This document shows positions 1-8,367 of a stretch of 57,006 bases of DNA, piece after piece. The stretch spans positions 1-57,006 of the forward strand of contig NZ_LWCS01000039.1 of NCBI RefSeq assembly GCF_001650495.1. Reading direction: 5' to 3'. The stretch is from Mycolicibacterium iranicum. Its GTDB lineage: Bacteria; Actinomycetota; Actinomycetes; Mycobacteriales; Mycobacteriaceae. How positions within the stretch are numbered: the stretch's first letter is position 1; each line of letters begins with the position of its first letter. The translations under genes and the position numbers were made by a program. Below the pieces are notes generated by a model. It saw only the letters and a list, made by a program, of their open reading frames with translations, was not told the origin of the DNA and did no database searches.

Positions 1-777
1 CCCCCACCCGGCTACCGCCCGCCACCGGTGTTCGGCAAGCCCGGCCCCGACATCGGAGCCGGCCTCAAGTGGGCGTGGAATGCGTTCACCCAGAATGCAT
101 TCCCATTGGTCGGGTCGTTGGTGATCTGGATGGTGGCCGTCGGCGTGCTGTTCGGGGTCCCCTATGGCATGGCATTCGTGTTGGCCCAGCCGACGTCCAC
201 GACATACCGGGAGTACTCCGAATACTCCGAATACTCCGGCACGGCGTCGACGTTGCAGTTCGGCGCCGCCAGCATCGTCTTGGTCGTCGTCGCGACCGTC
301 CTACTGTGGCTGACGATCGGCGCGCTCGCCTCGGCGCTGCTCACCGGGTACCTCAAGATCGCCGACGGGCAGCCCGTCACGCTGACGTCGTTCCTCAAGC
401 CGAACCGCCTCGGTGCGATGCTGGGGCTGCAACTACTCATCGTGGCGGCGACGCTCATCGGCTTCGTCCTGTGCATCGTTCCGGGCATCATCATCGGATT
501 TCTGACGATCCTGGCGCCTCTGGCACTGCTGGACCGCGGATTGCCGGTCATCGAGGCGATCAAGACGAGCGTCAACCTCGTCAAGGCCAACATCGTGCCG
601 GTGCTGTTGATGTACCTGATCGCCGCCGCACTGGGCACGGTGGGCCAGTTTGCTTGTCTCATCGGCCTTTTCGTCGCGATCCCGGTCAGCTATCTGTACC
701 AGGTCTACGTTTACCGTGAACTCTCGGGCCGGCCGGTCGTGTCGTCGACGCCACCCACCGCCCCTACCGTTTACTAG
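1..777 (+). CDS. Multi-pass membrane protein, 5' end cut by window edge
   Basis: The reading frame is open from base 1, and its first residues (PPPGYRPPPV) are proline-rich, so the true start lies outside the window and the GTG at 28 is probably internal. It resembles mycobacterial proline/glycine-rich transmembrane proteins: a Pro-rich cytoplasmic tail followed by hydrophobic helices near window codons 30-60, 85-115, 140-180 and 195-235. A loop after the second helix carries three 9-bp repeats (211-237) encoding Glu-Tyr-Ser triplets. No enzymatic motif is visible. Its 3' end overlaps the convergent small membrane gene by 14 nt. Function unknown; possibly an envelope or transport accessory protein. 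Confidence 0.8.
   Translation, partial: PPPGYRPPPVFGKPGPDIGAGLKWAWNAFTQNAFPLVGSLVIWMVAVGVLFGVPYGMAFVLAQPTSTTYREYSEYSEYSGTASTLQFGAASIVLVVVATVLLWLTIGALASALLTGYLKIADGQPVTLTSFLKPNRLGAMLGLQLLIVAATLIGFVLCIVPGIIIGFLTILAPLALLDRGLPVIEAIKTSVNLVKANIVPVLLMYLIAAALGTVGQFACLIGLFVAIPVSYLYQVYVYRELSGRPVVSSTPPTAPTVY
211..237 (+). repeat. 9-bp tandem repeat, three copies, inside CDS
   Basis: Three consecutive 9-bp units (GAGTACTCC, GAATACTCC, GAATACTCC) encode a repeated Glu-Tyr-Ser. The unit is a multiple of three, so a gain or loss of copies would keep the frame and only change loop length. Confidence 0.85.
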
Positions 778-1042
778 AGTTCCGACTTTTCGCGATCGCC
801 GAGACACCCACCGCGAGAAGGCCGACGGCCACCACCGCCAGGGCGTAGCGGAACCATCCGATTCTGTCGGCGGCGAGCGCCGCGAAGAAGGCGGCGCCGG
901 CCGCCATGGCCAGCCCCGAGTACAGCTGCGTCCGCTGGACGCGCTTGGCGCGGTTCGCCTCGCGCGGAGCGACGACCGCGTAGGCGAGCAGCCCGAGGAA
1001 GGCGACGAAGGTCAGCAGCTGCACGACATTGAGCACGGTCAT
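764..1042 (-). CDS. Small three-helix membrane protein
   Basis: A 92-residue protein with hydrophobic segments at about 5-25, 40-60 and 66-83. Arg/Lys-rich loops (PREANRAKR, and the C-terminal KSRNSSKR) suggest those parts are cytoplasmic. It starts at an ATG read from 1042. It converges with and overlaps the upstream membrane gene by 14 nt. I do not recognise a family or motif that gives a function. Confidence 0.65.
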   Translation of the reverse strand: MTVLNVVQLLTFVAFLGLLAYAVVAPREANRAKRVQRTQLYSGLAMAAGAAFFAALAADRIGWFRYALAVVAVGLLAVGVSAIAKSRNSSKR

Positions 1043-1239
1043 GCCCTACTTTGTATCGGCAATCGGCGTGCAGAGGAACTCTCCCCGGGCATAAGGGCGG
1101 GTTCGGGAGGACATGTGGGCGCGCCTCATTCGTCTCGCGCGGCCGACTCTCATCCCTGTCGGCTCTTCGGACCCGTCACTCCCGAACCCGTCGTGCGATC
1201 GATGCTACGCCTGGGTTCACCTCCGGGAAAGGGGTTATT

Positions 1240-2163
1240 TCAGCCGATTTCACGCAGCAGTGCACGGGTCCGATCGCGGCCCTCGGCATCGGTGTCGAAG
1301 GGCGCGCCGACGTACTCGTCGACCCCGGACGTCTTCAGGTCGGCGAGGCGATCGCGCACGGTCGCTTCATCACCGATGATCGCGGCGTCCTCCGGTCCGG
1401 CGTATCCCTCGCGGTCCAGCATCGCCCGATAGGAGGGAAGCGTCCCGTAGACCGCGAACTGCTCGGCGGCCTGTCTGCGTGCCCCCTCGACGTCGTCGGT
1501 GACGGCGATCGGCAAGGCGGCGACGACCCGCACGGCATCCTCGGGGCGGCCCGCATCGGCGGTCGCTTGGCGCAGCGTCGGGCTGACGTGGTCGCGCAGC
1601 GTCGCCGGCCCCGTCATCCACGTGCAGGTGCCCTGGGTGCGGCGGCCCGCCACCCTCAGCAGCTGCGGGCCGAGCGCCGCGATGTACACGTCGGGCCCGG
1701 GGACTCCCGGGATGACAAGCGCTCCGCGGGTGGTGACGGTCTCACCGGATGCATTCGCCGGGTCGCCCGCCAACAGCGGGAGCAGCCCGTCGAGAAATTC
1801 GTTGAGGCGGCGCACCGGTTTGTCCCACGGGATCCCCCACATGCCCTCGGTGACAGCGGCGTGCGTCATGCCGAGGCCGAGGATGAAGCGGCCCTGTGAC
1901 GCGAGGTTCACGGTGAGGGCGCGCTGGGCCATCTGCATCGGGTGCTGGTTCTGGATGGGCACGACGCCGCTGGCGACTTCGATCGCGTCGACCTCGTGCA
2001 GCGCGACGGCGAGGACGGTGAGGAGGTCGGGCTCGTAGGGCAGCTGGCTCATCCAGACGCGGGCGAAACCCTCGTCGCGAAGCTGGCTGAGGTAGGCGAT
2101 GGTGGCGTCGATCGGGTTGGCGGCGCCCAAGCCGCTGAGCTGTCCGAACATGCTGATCTGCAT
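1240..2163 (-). CDS. LLM-class F420-dependent oxidoreductase
   Basis: A 307-residue luciferase-like monooxygenase fold protein. Visible family features are the N-terminal start of a TIM barrel (MQISMFGQLSG), SGVVPIQNQHPMQMAQRA, and the segment ASQGRFILGLGMTH that is typical of the mycobacterial group using coenzyme F420 rather than FMN. A C-terminal conserved patch (GDEATVRDRLADLKTSGVDE) is also usual for the family. It probably catalyses hydride transfer on an unknown substrate in the cytosol. It lies downstream of fadA2 on the same strand, but a strong hairpin separates the two, so co-transcription is doubtful. Cofactor assignment is by family resemblance only. Confidence 0.85.
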   Translation of the reverse strand: MQISMFGQLSGLGAANPIDATIAYLSQLRDEGFARVWMSQLPYEPDLLTVLAVALHEVDAIEVASGVVPIQNQHPMQMAQRALTVNLASQGRFILGLGMTHAAVTEGMWGIPWDKPVRRLNEFLDGLLPLLAGDPANASGETVTTRGALVIPGVPGPDVYIAALGPQLLRVAGRRTQGTCTWMTGPATLRDHVSPTLRQATADAGRPEDAVRVVAALPIAVTDDVEGARRQAAEQFAVYGTLPSYRAMLDREGYAGPEDAAIIGDEATVRDRLADLKTSGVDEYVGAPFDTDAEGRDRTRALLREIG

Positions 2164-2189
2164 AGGTGAAATCTAGCTCGAACGACAAG

Positions 2190-2237
2190 AGCCCCGTGTT
2201 GCCGTCGGGTCGGGGGGTCAGACGGCAACACGGAGCT
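2190..2237 (-). terminator. Strong hairpin, probable terminator after fadA2
   Basis: Arms at 2194-2206 (CCGTGTTGCCGTC) and 2221-2233 are perfect complements over 13 bp, and extend to about 17 bp with one mismatch, around a 14-nt loop. On the minus strand it follows the fadA2 stop (2359) and precedes the LLM start (2163). No long T tract follows, as is common for mycobacterial terminators. A 5'-UTR structure for the LLM gene is an alternative. Confidence 0.55.
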
Positions 2238-2290
2238 ATCCCCTCTATCGATCGCCTGTCAGCGGGCGTTACAGCGATCCGAGACTTTTT

Positions 2291-2353
2291 CGCCGAAACT
2301 GCATTCCATGCGGCAATCTCGCAGAAAAGTGCACGTGGAATGCAGTTTCGGCG
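2291..2353. repeat. 63-bp dispersed palindromic element, copy 1
   Basis: Inverted-repeat element beginning CGCCGAAACTGCATTCC and ending with its reverse complement. The outer 18 bp of each arm match perfectly (2291-2308 and 2336-2353). The centre contains TTCTGCG on the minus strand. It ends 5 bp from the fadA2 stop codon. Four other copies of exactly the same length occur in the window. Confidence 0.9.
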
Positions 2354-2358
2354 CAGAA

Positions 2359-3660
2359 CTAGGCCTCCAGGATGGCCGTCACGCCCTGGCCGCCGGCAGC
2401 GCACACGGAGATCAGTCCGCGCACCGGGGCCCCGGTCTGAGCCTTCTTCTCGGCGAGCTGCTTGGCCAGCTGCGCCACGATCCGCCCGCCGGTCGCGGCG
2501 AACGGGTGCCCCGCGGCCAGCGACGACCCGTTGACGTTGAGCTTCGACCGGTCGATGGAGCCCAGCGCGGCGTCGAGGCCCAGCCGCTCCTTGCAGTACT
2601 CCTCGGACTCCCAGGCGGCCAGCGTCGCCAGCACGACAGACGCGAACGCCTCGTGAATCTCATAGAAATCGAAATCCTGGAGTGTGAGCCCGTTGCGGGC
2701 GAGCAACCGCGGCACCGCGTACGTCGGCGCCATCAGCAGACCGTCGCGGCCGTTGACGTAATCGACGGCCGCAGTTTCCCCGTCGACGAAATACGCCAGG
2801 ACAGGAAGCGAATGCGCGGACGCCCATTCCTCCGAGGACAGCAGCGCCACCGAGGCGCCGTCGGTCAGCGGCGTCGAGTTGCCCGCCGTCATCGTCGCGT
2901 CGCCGTTGCGCACACCGAAGACGGGCTTGAGCTTGGCCAACTTCTCGGGAGACGAGTCGGGCCGCAGGTTGTTGTCGCGGTACAGGCCGAGGAAAGGCGT
3001 GACGAGATCGTCGAAGAACCCGCGGTCGTAGGCAGCAGCCATGTTGGTGTGGCTGGCCGCGGCGAGCTCGTCCTGATCGGTGCGCTTGACGCCCATCTCC
3101 TTGGCCGTGACGGCGGCGTGCTCGCCCATCGACATACCGGTGCGGGGCTCGCTGTTGACCGGGATCTCGACGCCGAGGGCGGCGGGCAACTTGCCGACCA
3201 GCTTCAGCCGGCCCACGTTGGACTTGGCGCGGCGCAGGCCCAGCAGCACCTTGCGCAGGTCGTCGCCGAACGCGATCGGCGCGTCAGAGGCGGTGTCCAC
3301 ACCGCCTGCCGCGGCCACCTCGTAGCGGCCCTGTGCGATCCCGTCGGCCGCCGCGATCGTCGCCTGCAGGCCCGTCCCGCACGCCTGCTGTAGATCGAAA
3401 GCAGGGGTGTACGACGACAGCGAGCTGCCCAGCACGCACTCGCGCATCAGGTTGAAGTCGCGGCTGTGCTTGAGGACCGCTCCGCCGATGACGGCGTCGA
3501 GCCTCTCGCCCCTGAGGTTGAAGCGTTCAGCCAGTCCGTCGAGCACAGCGGTGAACATGTCCTGGTTGGACGCGTTCGCGTAGGCGCCATCCGATCGCGC
3601 GAACGGAATCCGGTTACCTCCGAGGATTGCTACCCGGCGGGTTGTCTTGCTGTCAGCCAC
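2359..3660 (-). CDS. fadA2: Thiolase (acetyl-CoA acetyltransferase) FadA2
   Basis: A 433-residue type I thiolase, which cleaves 3-ketoacyl-CoA with CoA at the last step of beta-oxidation, or condenses in reverse. The acylating Cys lies in LQQACGTGLQ (about C94). The C-terminal active-site elements are NVNGSSLAAGHPFAATG (His about 385) and SVCAAGGQG (Cys about 420), with EIHEAF between them. The slightly long chain and divergence from fabG4 match M. tuberculosis Rv0243 next to Rv0242c-Rv0241c. Unlike that locus, the usual neighbour fadE5 is not adjacent; an LLM oxidoreductase sits there instead. A minus-strand promoter with an overlapping palindrome lies just upstream. Confidence 0.92.
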   Translation of the reverse strand: MADSKTTRRVAILGGNRIPFARSDGAYANASNQDMFTAVLDGLAERFNLRGERLDAVIGGAVLKHSRDFNLMRECVLGSSLSSYTPAFDLQQACGTGLQATIAAADGIAQGRYEVAAAGGVDTASDAPIAFGDDLRKVLLGLRRAKSNVGRLKLVGKLPAALGVEIPVNSEPRTGMSMGEHAAVTAKEMGVKRTDQDELAAASHTNMAAAYDRGFFDDLVTPFLGLYRDNNLRPDSSPEKLAKLKPVFGVRNGDATMTAGNSTPLTDGASVALLSSEEWASAHSLPVLAYFVDGETAAVDYVNGRDGLLMAPTYAVPRLLARNGLTLQDFDFYEIHEAFASVVLATLAAWESEEYCKERLGLDAALGSIDRSKLNVNGSSLAAGHPFAATGGRIVAQLAKQLAEKKAQTGAPVRGLISVCAAGGQGVTAILEA

Positions 3661-3695
3661 GTCTGCCTCCCGGCTTGCTCCTGGTGTCGAGCGTC

Positions 3696-3726
3696 ATACT
3701 ACCCACCGTTCTTACTCTGGAGTAAG
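3696..3726. promoter_or_regulatory. fadA2 promoter with overlapping 16-bp palindrome
   Basis: CTTACTC-TG-GAGTAAG (3711-3726) is a perfect 7+2+7 palindrome in the fadA2/fabG4 divergent region. On the minus strand its TTACTC (3725-3720) could be a -35 with an 18-bp spacer to TAGTAT (3701-3696). A repressor bound here would block fadA2 and possibly fabG4-htdX. The regulator is unknown; the nearby TetR at 6025-6666 is a candidate. Confidence 0.5.
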
Positions 3727-3835
3727 TTCGGTGATGGACGCGACAGTTCGGGTACCCCCGACCCGTCGAACTAGAACTCACCCGGATCTCACCGCGGTCC
3801 ACCAGAAAGTCGGCCCTCTCTCGAAAGGCAGCACA

Positions 3836-5188
3836 GTGGCTTCCGATCTCCTCTCGCAGGTCGTCAACTCCGGTCCAGGCGCGTTCCTGGCCAAGCAGCT
3901 GGGCGTGCCCCAGCCCGAGCCGCTGCGCCGGTACAAGCAGGGCGAACCGCCGCTGGCCGGTTCCCTGCTGATCGGCGGCGAAGGCCGGGTCGTCGAGCCG
4001 CTGCGGGCCGCACTCGCCGAGGACTACGACGTGGTCGCCAACAACCTCGGCGGCCGCTGGGCCGATTCGTTCGGCGGCCTGGTCTACGACGCCACCGGCA
4101 TCACCGAGCCCGAAGAACTGAAGGGCCTCTACGAATTCTTCACCCCATTGCTGCGCAACCTCGGCCACTCGGGCCGCGTCGTCGTCATCGGCACCACACC
4201 CGAGGAGACGGGCAGCGTGCACGAGCGCGCGGTACAGCGTGGCCTCGAAGGGTTCACCCGCTCGCTGGGCAAGGAACTGCGCAATGGGGCCACGGCCGCG
4301 CTGGTCTACCTGTCCGCCGACGCGAAGCCGGCCGCAACGGGGCTGGAGTCCACGCTGCGCTTCCTGCTGTCGGGCAAGTCGGCCTACGTCGACGGTCAGG
4401 TCTTCCACGTTGGTGCCGCCGACGCCACCCCGCCCGCGGACTGGGACCGCCCGCTCGCGGGCAAGGTCGCCGTCGTGACGGGTGCGGCGCGCGGCATCGG
4501 CGCAACGATCGCCGAGGTGTTCGCGCGCGACGGCGCCAAGGTCATCGCGGTGGACGTCGAGCAGGCCGCCGAGGCGCTCGACCAGACTGCGAGCAAGGTC
4601 GGCGGAACCGCACTCACGCTCGATGTCACCGCCGCCGACGCCGTCGAGCGGATCGGTGAGCACGTCCGCGAGCACTACGAGGGCAAACTGGACATCCTGG
4701 TCAACAACGCGGGCATCACCCGCGACAAGCTGTTGGCCAACATGGACGAGTCCCGCTGGGATTCCGTCATCGCAGTGAACCTGATTGCGCCCCTTCGCCT
4801 CGCCGAGGGCCTGGTGGAAAGCGGGCTGATCGGCGACGGTGGACGCATCGTCGGGCTGTCGTCGATGGCGGGCATCGCCGGAAACCGCGGGCAGACCAAC
4901 TACGCGACCACCAAGGCCGGCATGATCGGGCTCACCGACGCGCTGGCCCCGCAGTTCGCCGAGAAGAACATCACCATCAACGCGGTCGCGCCCGGGTTCA
5001 TCGAGACGAAGATGACCGAGGCGATTCCGCTGGCGACCCGCGAGGTGGGCCGCCGGCTCAACTCCCTGTTCCAGGGTGGACAGCCCGTCGACGTGGCCGA
5101 AGCGATCGCCTACTTCGCCAGCCCGGGTTCGAATGCCGTCACCGGCAACACGATCCGGGTGTGCGGCCAAGCCATGCTGGGGGCCTGA
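3836..5188 (+). CDS. fabG4: 3-oxoacyl reductase FabG4 (long, two Rossmann halves)
   Basis: A high-molecular-weight FabG of 450 residues that reduces 3-oxoacyl thioesters. The N-terminal half is a degenerate Rossmann-like domain (residues about 40-200, without a proper glycine motif). The C-terminal half is catalytic: VVTGAARGIGATIAE near residue 212, NNAG, SSMAG with the active Ser, and YATTK with the Tyr-Lys pair. GTG at 3836 was chosen because AAAGG sits 7 nt upstream and the N terminus then matches known FabG4 (SDLLSQVVNSGPGAFLAKQL). It is followed after one base by htdX. With the divergent fadA2 this forms a compact beta-oxidation or fatty-acid reduction module conserved in mycobacteria. 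Confidence 0.94.
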   Translation: MASDLLSQVVNSGPGAFLAKQLGVPQPEPLRRYKQGEPPLAGSLLIGGEGRVVEPLRAALAEDYDVVANNLGGRWADSFGGLVYDATGITEPEELKGLYEFFTPLLRNLGHSGRVVVIGTTPEETGSVHERAVQRGLEGFTRSLGKELRNGATAALVYLSADAKPAATGLESTLRFLLSGKSAYVDGQVFHVGAADATPPADWDRPLAGKVAVVTGAARGIGATIAEVFARDGAKVIAVDVEQAAEALDQTASKVGGTALTLDVTAADAVERIGEHVREHYEGKLDILVNNAGITRDKLLANMDESRWDSVIAVNLIAPLRLAEGLVESGLIGDGGRIVGLSSMAGIAGNRGQTNYATTKAGMIGLTDALAPQFAEKNITINAVAPGFIETKMTEAIPLATREVGRRLNSLFQGGQPVDVAEAIAYFASPGSNAVTGNTIRVCGQAMLGA

Positions 5189-5189
5189 G

Positions 5190-6038
5190 ATGGGACAGCA
5201 GCCTTCGGGTCTGAAGAATCTCGCGCTGGCCGCTGCGGGCGCCCTGCCTTTCCTACCCCGCGGCGACACGTTGCCGAACCGCACACTGACCGTCGAGGAC
5301 CTCGCGATCGACCCGGCCAACGTCGCCGAATACGCCGCCGTGACAGGGCTGCGATTCGACAACACCGTGCCGCTGACCTACCCGTTCGCGCTGACGTTCC
5401 CGACAGTCATGCAACTGATCACCGGGTTCGACTTCCCCTTCGCCGCAATGGGTTCGGTGCACCTGGAAAATCACATCACCCAGCATCGGCCGATCGCGGT
5501 CACCGACACCGTCTCGGTCGCGGTTCGCGCGGAGAACATGCGCGAGCACCGCAGGGGTCTGCTCGTCGACGTCCTCACCGACGTGAAGGTCGGCAACGAA
5601 CCGGCCTGGCAGCAGGTCACGACGTTCCTGCACCAGCAGCGCACCAGTCTGTCCGACGAACCCAAGGCGCCGCCGCAGAAGCAGCCGAAACTGCCGCCTC
5701 CCAACGCAGTCCTGAGCATCACGCCGAGCCGGATCAAGCACTACGCCTCGGTCGGCGGCGACCACAACCCCATCCACACCAACGGGATCGCCGCCAAGCT
5801 GTTCGGGTTTCCCACCGTGATCGCACACGGCATGTTCAGTGCCGCAGCAGTTCTGGCGAACATCGAGGGTCAGCTTCCCGATGCGGTGAAGTACTCGGTG
5901 CGGTTCGCCAAACCGGTGGTGCTGCCCGCGCGGGCCGGACTCTACGTCGACCGCACCGCAGACGGCTGGGAGCTGGCGCTGCGGCACCTGTCGAAGGGCT
6001 ACCCGCACCTGACGGGCACCGTCTCTAGCTTGAGATGA
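5190..6038 (+). CDS. htdX: 3-hydroxyacyl-thioester dehydratase HtdX (MaoC)
   Basis: A 282-residue double-hotdog hydratase. The C-terminal hotdog has the hydratase-2 motif YASVGGDHNPIHTNG (residues about 186-200), whose Asp and His are the catalytic pair, then a conserved VIAHGM. The N-terminal hotdog (to about residue 160) lacks the motif, as in R-specific hydratases of this type. ATG at 5190 lies one base after the fabG4 stop, so the two are co-transcribed. The product would dehydrate or hydrate the intermediate on which FabG4 acts. Its 3' end overlaps the convergent TetR gene by 14 nt. Corresponds to Rv0241c. Confidence 0.92.
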   Translation: MGQQPSGLKNLALAAAGALPFLPRGDTLPNRTLTVEDLAIDPANVAEYAAVTGLRFDNTVPLTYPFALTFPTVMQLITGFDFPFAAMGSVHLENHITQHRPIAVTDTVSVAVRAENMREHRRGLLVDVLTDVKVGNEPAWQQVTTFLHQQRTSLSDEPKAPPQKQPKLPPPNAVLSITPSRIKHYASVGGDHNPIHTNGIAAKLFGFPTVIAHGMFSAAAVLANIEGQLPDAVKYSVRFAKPVVLPARAGLYVDRTADGWELALRHLSKGYPHLTGTVSSLR

Positions 6039-6666
6039 CGGCGGTCGCGTCGGTGGCTTCGGCGTCCATCGAGGCGGACGGCGCACCTTTGAGGCCCAGC
6101 CAGAAAAGGTTGATCATCAGCTCGGACGCCTCGTGTACGTCGGCGTCACCGGTGCTCACCCGCGAGGCGATCGCCTCGCCCGCGCCCACCAGTGCGACCG
6201 CCATCATGTCGAAATCGGTATCGGGTTCGGGAGCCCGTGTCCCGGACCGCAGCAGCCTGCCGACGATCTCGATGATGCGCTCCCTGCCCTCTCGGACAGT
6301 GTGGGCGAAGGCCTGCGAACTGGTGGCCTGGGTGTAGAGCACCATCCACGACGCGCGGTGGGCGTCGATGTAGTTCAGAAACGCCAGCACCGCGGTGCGC
6401 AGCAACTCTTTGGGCGCCGCAGTGAAATCGATGTTGCTGTTCACCTCGTCGACGAAGCGGCCGAGTTCACGGTTCAGACACGCACCGAACAGCTCCTCTT
6501 TCGAGCCGTAGTAGAGGTAGAGCATCGGCTTGCTGATCTGCGCCTCGGCCGCGATCGCGTCCATCGAGGTCTCGTGGTAGCCGTTGACGGAGAAGATCTC
6601 CACGGCCGCGTCCAGCATCTGTTGCTCGCGGACGGCGCGCGGCAACCGCTTGGTTCCACCTGCCAT
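6025..6666 (-). CDS. TetR-family transcriptional regulator (Rv0238-like)
   Basis: A 213-residue regulator with an N-terminal helix-turn-helix at residues about 20-60 (AAVEIFSVNGYHETSMDAIA, then QISKPMLYLYYGSKEELF). The C-terminal ligand domain is helical and carries no diagnostic motif. It lies 65 bp downstream of lpqI on the same strand, as Rv0238 follows Rv0237. An imperfect palindrome at 6697-6717 in that gap may be its own operator. The neighbouring fabG4-htdX/fadA2 genes are plausible targets, but that is inference. Confidence 0.88.
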   Translation of the reverse strand: MAGGTKRLPRAVREQQMLDAAVEIFSVNGYHETSMDAIAAEAQISKPMLYLYYGSKEELFGACLNRELGRFVDEVNSNIDFTAAPKELLRTAVLAFLNYIDAHRASWMVLYTQATSSQAFAHTVREGRERIIEIVGRLLRSGTRAPEPDTDFDMMAVALVGAGEAIASRVSTGDADVHEASELMINLFWLGLKGAPSASMDAEATDATAVISS

Positions 6667-6696
6667 TCCCGAGCCTTCCCTGACCGACGAGCAACA

Positions 6697-6717
6697 CTTT
6701 CCCTACGACAGGGTAAG
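6697..6717. promoter_or_regulatory. Imperfect palindrome upstream of the TetR gene
   Basis: CTTTCCCT-ACGAC-AGGGTAAG: 8-bp arms with one mismatch and a 5-bp spacer, centred 41 bp upstream of the TetR start. The position suggests an autoregulatory operator. The half site CTTACCCT resembles the CTTACTC arm at the fadA2 promoter, but the spacing differs. Confidence 0.4.
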
Positions 6718-6731
6718 CAATTGGCTACCAA

Positions 6732-7943
6732 TCAGCCGCCGCACCGTGACGACGGGGGCTTCGTCGCGACGATCCGCGTCACCGCGGCGTCCACACCCGA
6801 CATGGTCAGCTCGCCGGCCCCGACGGCGCTCTCCAGCCTGTCGAGCACCGCGGGCACCTGGTCGGTGGACAGCCACAGCGCGACGTCAGCTCCGGCCTGC
6901 AGCGCCCTCAGGACGGCGTCGGCGATCCCGAACCTGTCGGTGATCGCCTGCATGCCCGACAGATCGTCGGTGAACACCAGCCCGCCGAACGGCGGTCCAC
7001 CGTAATTGCCGGATCGCAGCAGACCGTAGGCCGCCGGGCTCAGGCTGGCCGGTTCGCTGCCGGTCAGACCCGGCACCTCCACATGCCCGACCATCACACC
7101 GACGGGCGCCTGCGCGGTCAGGGTTCGGTACGGAACCAGGTCGTTGGCCTGCAGCTGGTCCAGCGACGGGGCCACGACGCTGCCGGCGTGGGAGTCGCCG
7201 GAGCCCGATCCGTGGCCGGGGAAGTGCTTGAGGACGGGCAGCACGCCCGCCTCGCGCAGGCCGCGCGCGTAGGCGCCCGCGTAGTCGGTGACCGTCGTCG
7301 GATCCGCCCCGAACGAGCGGTCGCCGATGACGGTGTCGTCGGGGGCGTCGGTGACGTCGACGACGGGCGCGAAGTCGACGGTGATGCCGAGGTTGCGCAT
7401 CTTTCGGCCGCGCTCGAGCGCGATCGCGTACACCTGGTCGGGGGTATTGGCCGCGGCCAGTACCCGGGCGGGCGGCTGGCTGCCGATCAGACCGGACAGC
7501 CTGGACACCCGGCCGCCCTCTTCGTCGACGCTGACCGCCAGCGGAAGCGGCCCGGCGTTGACGATGTCGGGCAGCGAACCGTCGGTCAGCATCGACATGT
7601 CGGTCCAGCTGCCGATCATGATGCCGCCGACGTGGTGGTCGGCGGCCACGGCACGGGCGTCGGCGGCTCCGCTCACCCCGACCATCAGGAGCTGGGCGAG
7701 CTTGTCCCGCGTCGACATGGACGCGACGACAGCCGCGGGGTCGCCGCACGCCGGAGCGGCAGGCGGTGCGGGGACGGGAGCGGCCGGCAGATTCCCGGCG
7801 GCCAGGGAGGGTTCGGCGGTGGCGGCGTGGGGTGCTGGGGCCGGCTCAGGCTCGGCGGGCGTGGTGCAGCCCGCCAGGAGCGCAGTTGCCGCCAGAAGTC
7901 CGATCAGGGCGTTCGGGACGATCCTCGGTGCGGGCATCGTCAC
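6732..7943 (-). CDS. lpqI: Lipoprotein beta-N-acetylglucosaminidase LpqI
   Basis: A 403-residue GH3 (NagZ-like) hydrolase that removes N-acetylglucosamine from muropeptides during cell-wall recycling. The N terminus has a lipoprotein signal with lipobox LLAGC (Cys26), then a Pro/Ala-rich linker to residue about 65. The NagZ signature KHFPGHGSGSGDSH falls at 239-252, and a FTDDLSGMQAI block follows with the probable catalytic Asp. It should be anchored to the outer face of the membrane. Matches Rv0237 in length and position, with the TetR gene directly downstream. Confidence 0.93.
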   Translation of the reverse strand: MTMPAPRIVPNALIGLLAATALLAGCTTPAEPEPAPAPHAATAEPSLAAGNLPAAPVPAPPAAPACGDPAAVVASMSTRDKLAQLLMVGVSGAADARAVAADHHVGGIMIGSWTDMSMLTDGSLPDIVNAGPLPLAVSVDEEGGRVSRLSGLIGSQPPARVLAAANTPDQVYAIALERGRKMRNLGITVDFAPVVDVTDAPDDTVIGDRSFGADPTTVTDYAGAYARGLREAGVLPVLKHFPGHGSGSGDSHAGSVVAPSLDQLQANDLVPYRTLTAQAPVGVMVGHVEVPGLTGSEPASLSPAAYGLLRSGNYGGPPFGGLVFTDDLSGMQAITDRFGIADAVLRALQAGADVALWLSTDQVPAVLDRLESAVGAGELTMSGVDAAVTRIVATKPPSSRCGG

Positions 7944-8153
7944 GACACTAATAGCAGTGGAGGCTTCGATCTACGCCACGGAGGTCGAGCCAGCCGCGTT
8001 CACCGCGCCCCACGATCGTCTCGACACGGCTGCGCACCAGGTCACACCGGTCGTCGGCGGCACCCGGGCAACGACCGACCGGGGCTGATCGTGCCGCCCG
8101 GGGCGCTTCGTGCGGGCCGAAGCGATGGATACCGCCGTGCTAGTTTGGGCCGC

Positions 8154-8327
8154 ATGGAACGGTTTCTCGTGCCCGCCGCAGCCAGCATCGTCGTCGGCCT
8201 GCTGCTGGGCGCGGCGGCCGTGTTCGGGGTGACGTTGATGGTGCAGCAGGACACGAAGCCTCCGCTGCAGGCGGGCGATCCGGCGTCGTCGGTCCTCAAC
8301 AGGGTCGAGTACGGCGACCGTACTTAA
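8154..8327 (+). CDS. Small DUF2613 membrane/secreted protein (Rv0236A-like)
   Basis: A 57-residue protein: one N-terminal hydrophobic helix (VPAAASIVVGLLLGAAAVFG), then a short polar tail ending VEYGDRT. The conserved position immediately upstream of aftD identifies it as the DUF2613 protein Rv0236A. TAGTTT at 8141-8146 is 7 nt upstream of the ATG, the spacing expected for a leaderless mycobacterial transcript. Its 3' end is followed by the aftD frame, which is open from 8239, so translation may be coupled. Role unknown; presumably linked to AftD in arabinan synthesis. Confidence 0.8.
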   Translation: MERFLVPAAASIVVGLLLGAAAVFGVTLMVQQDTKPPLQAGDPASSVLNRVEYGDRT

Positions 8328-8367
8328 GCTGAGAAACGCCCAGCCGCTCTCGCGGCGCTGGTTATGG

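Noticed and set aside
2291..2353. Ordinary rho-independent terminator
   Set aside because: A terminator would not have the same sequence and 63-bp length at five loci, one inside a coding region; terminator activity may still be a side effect.
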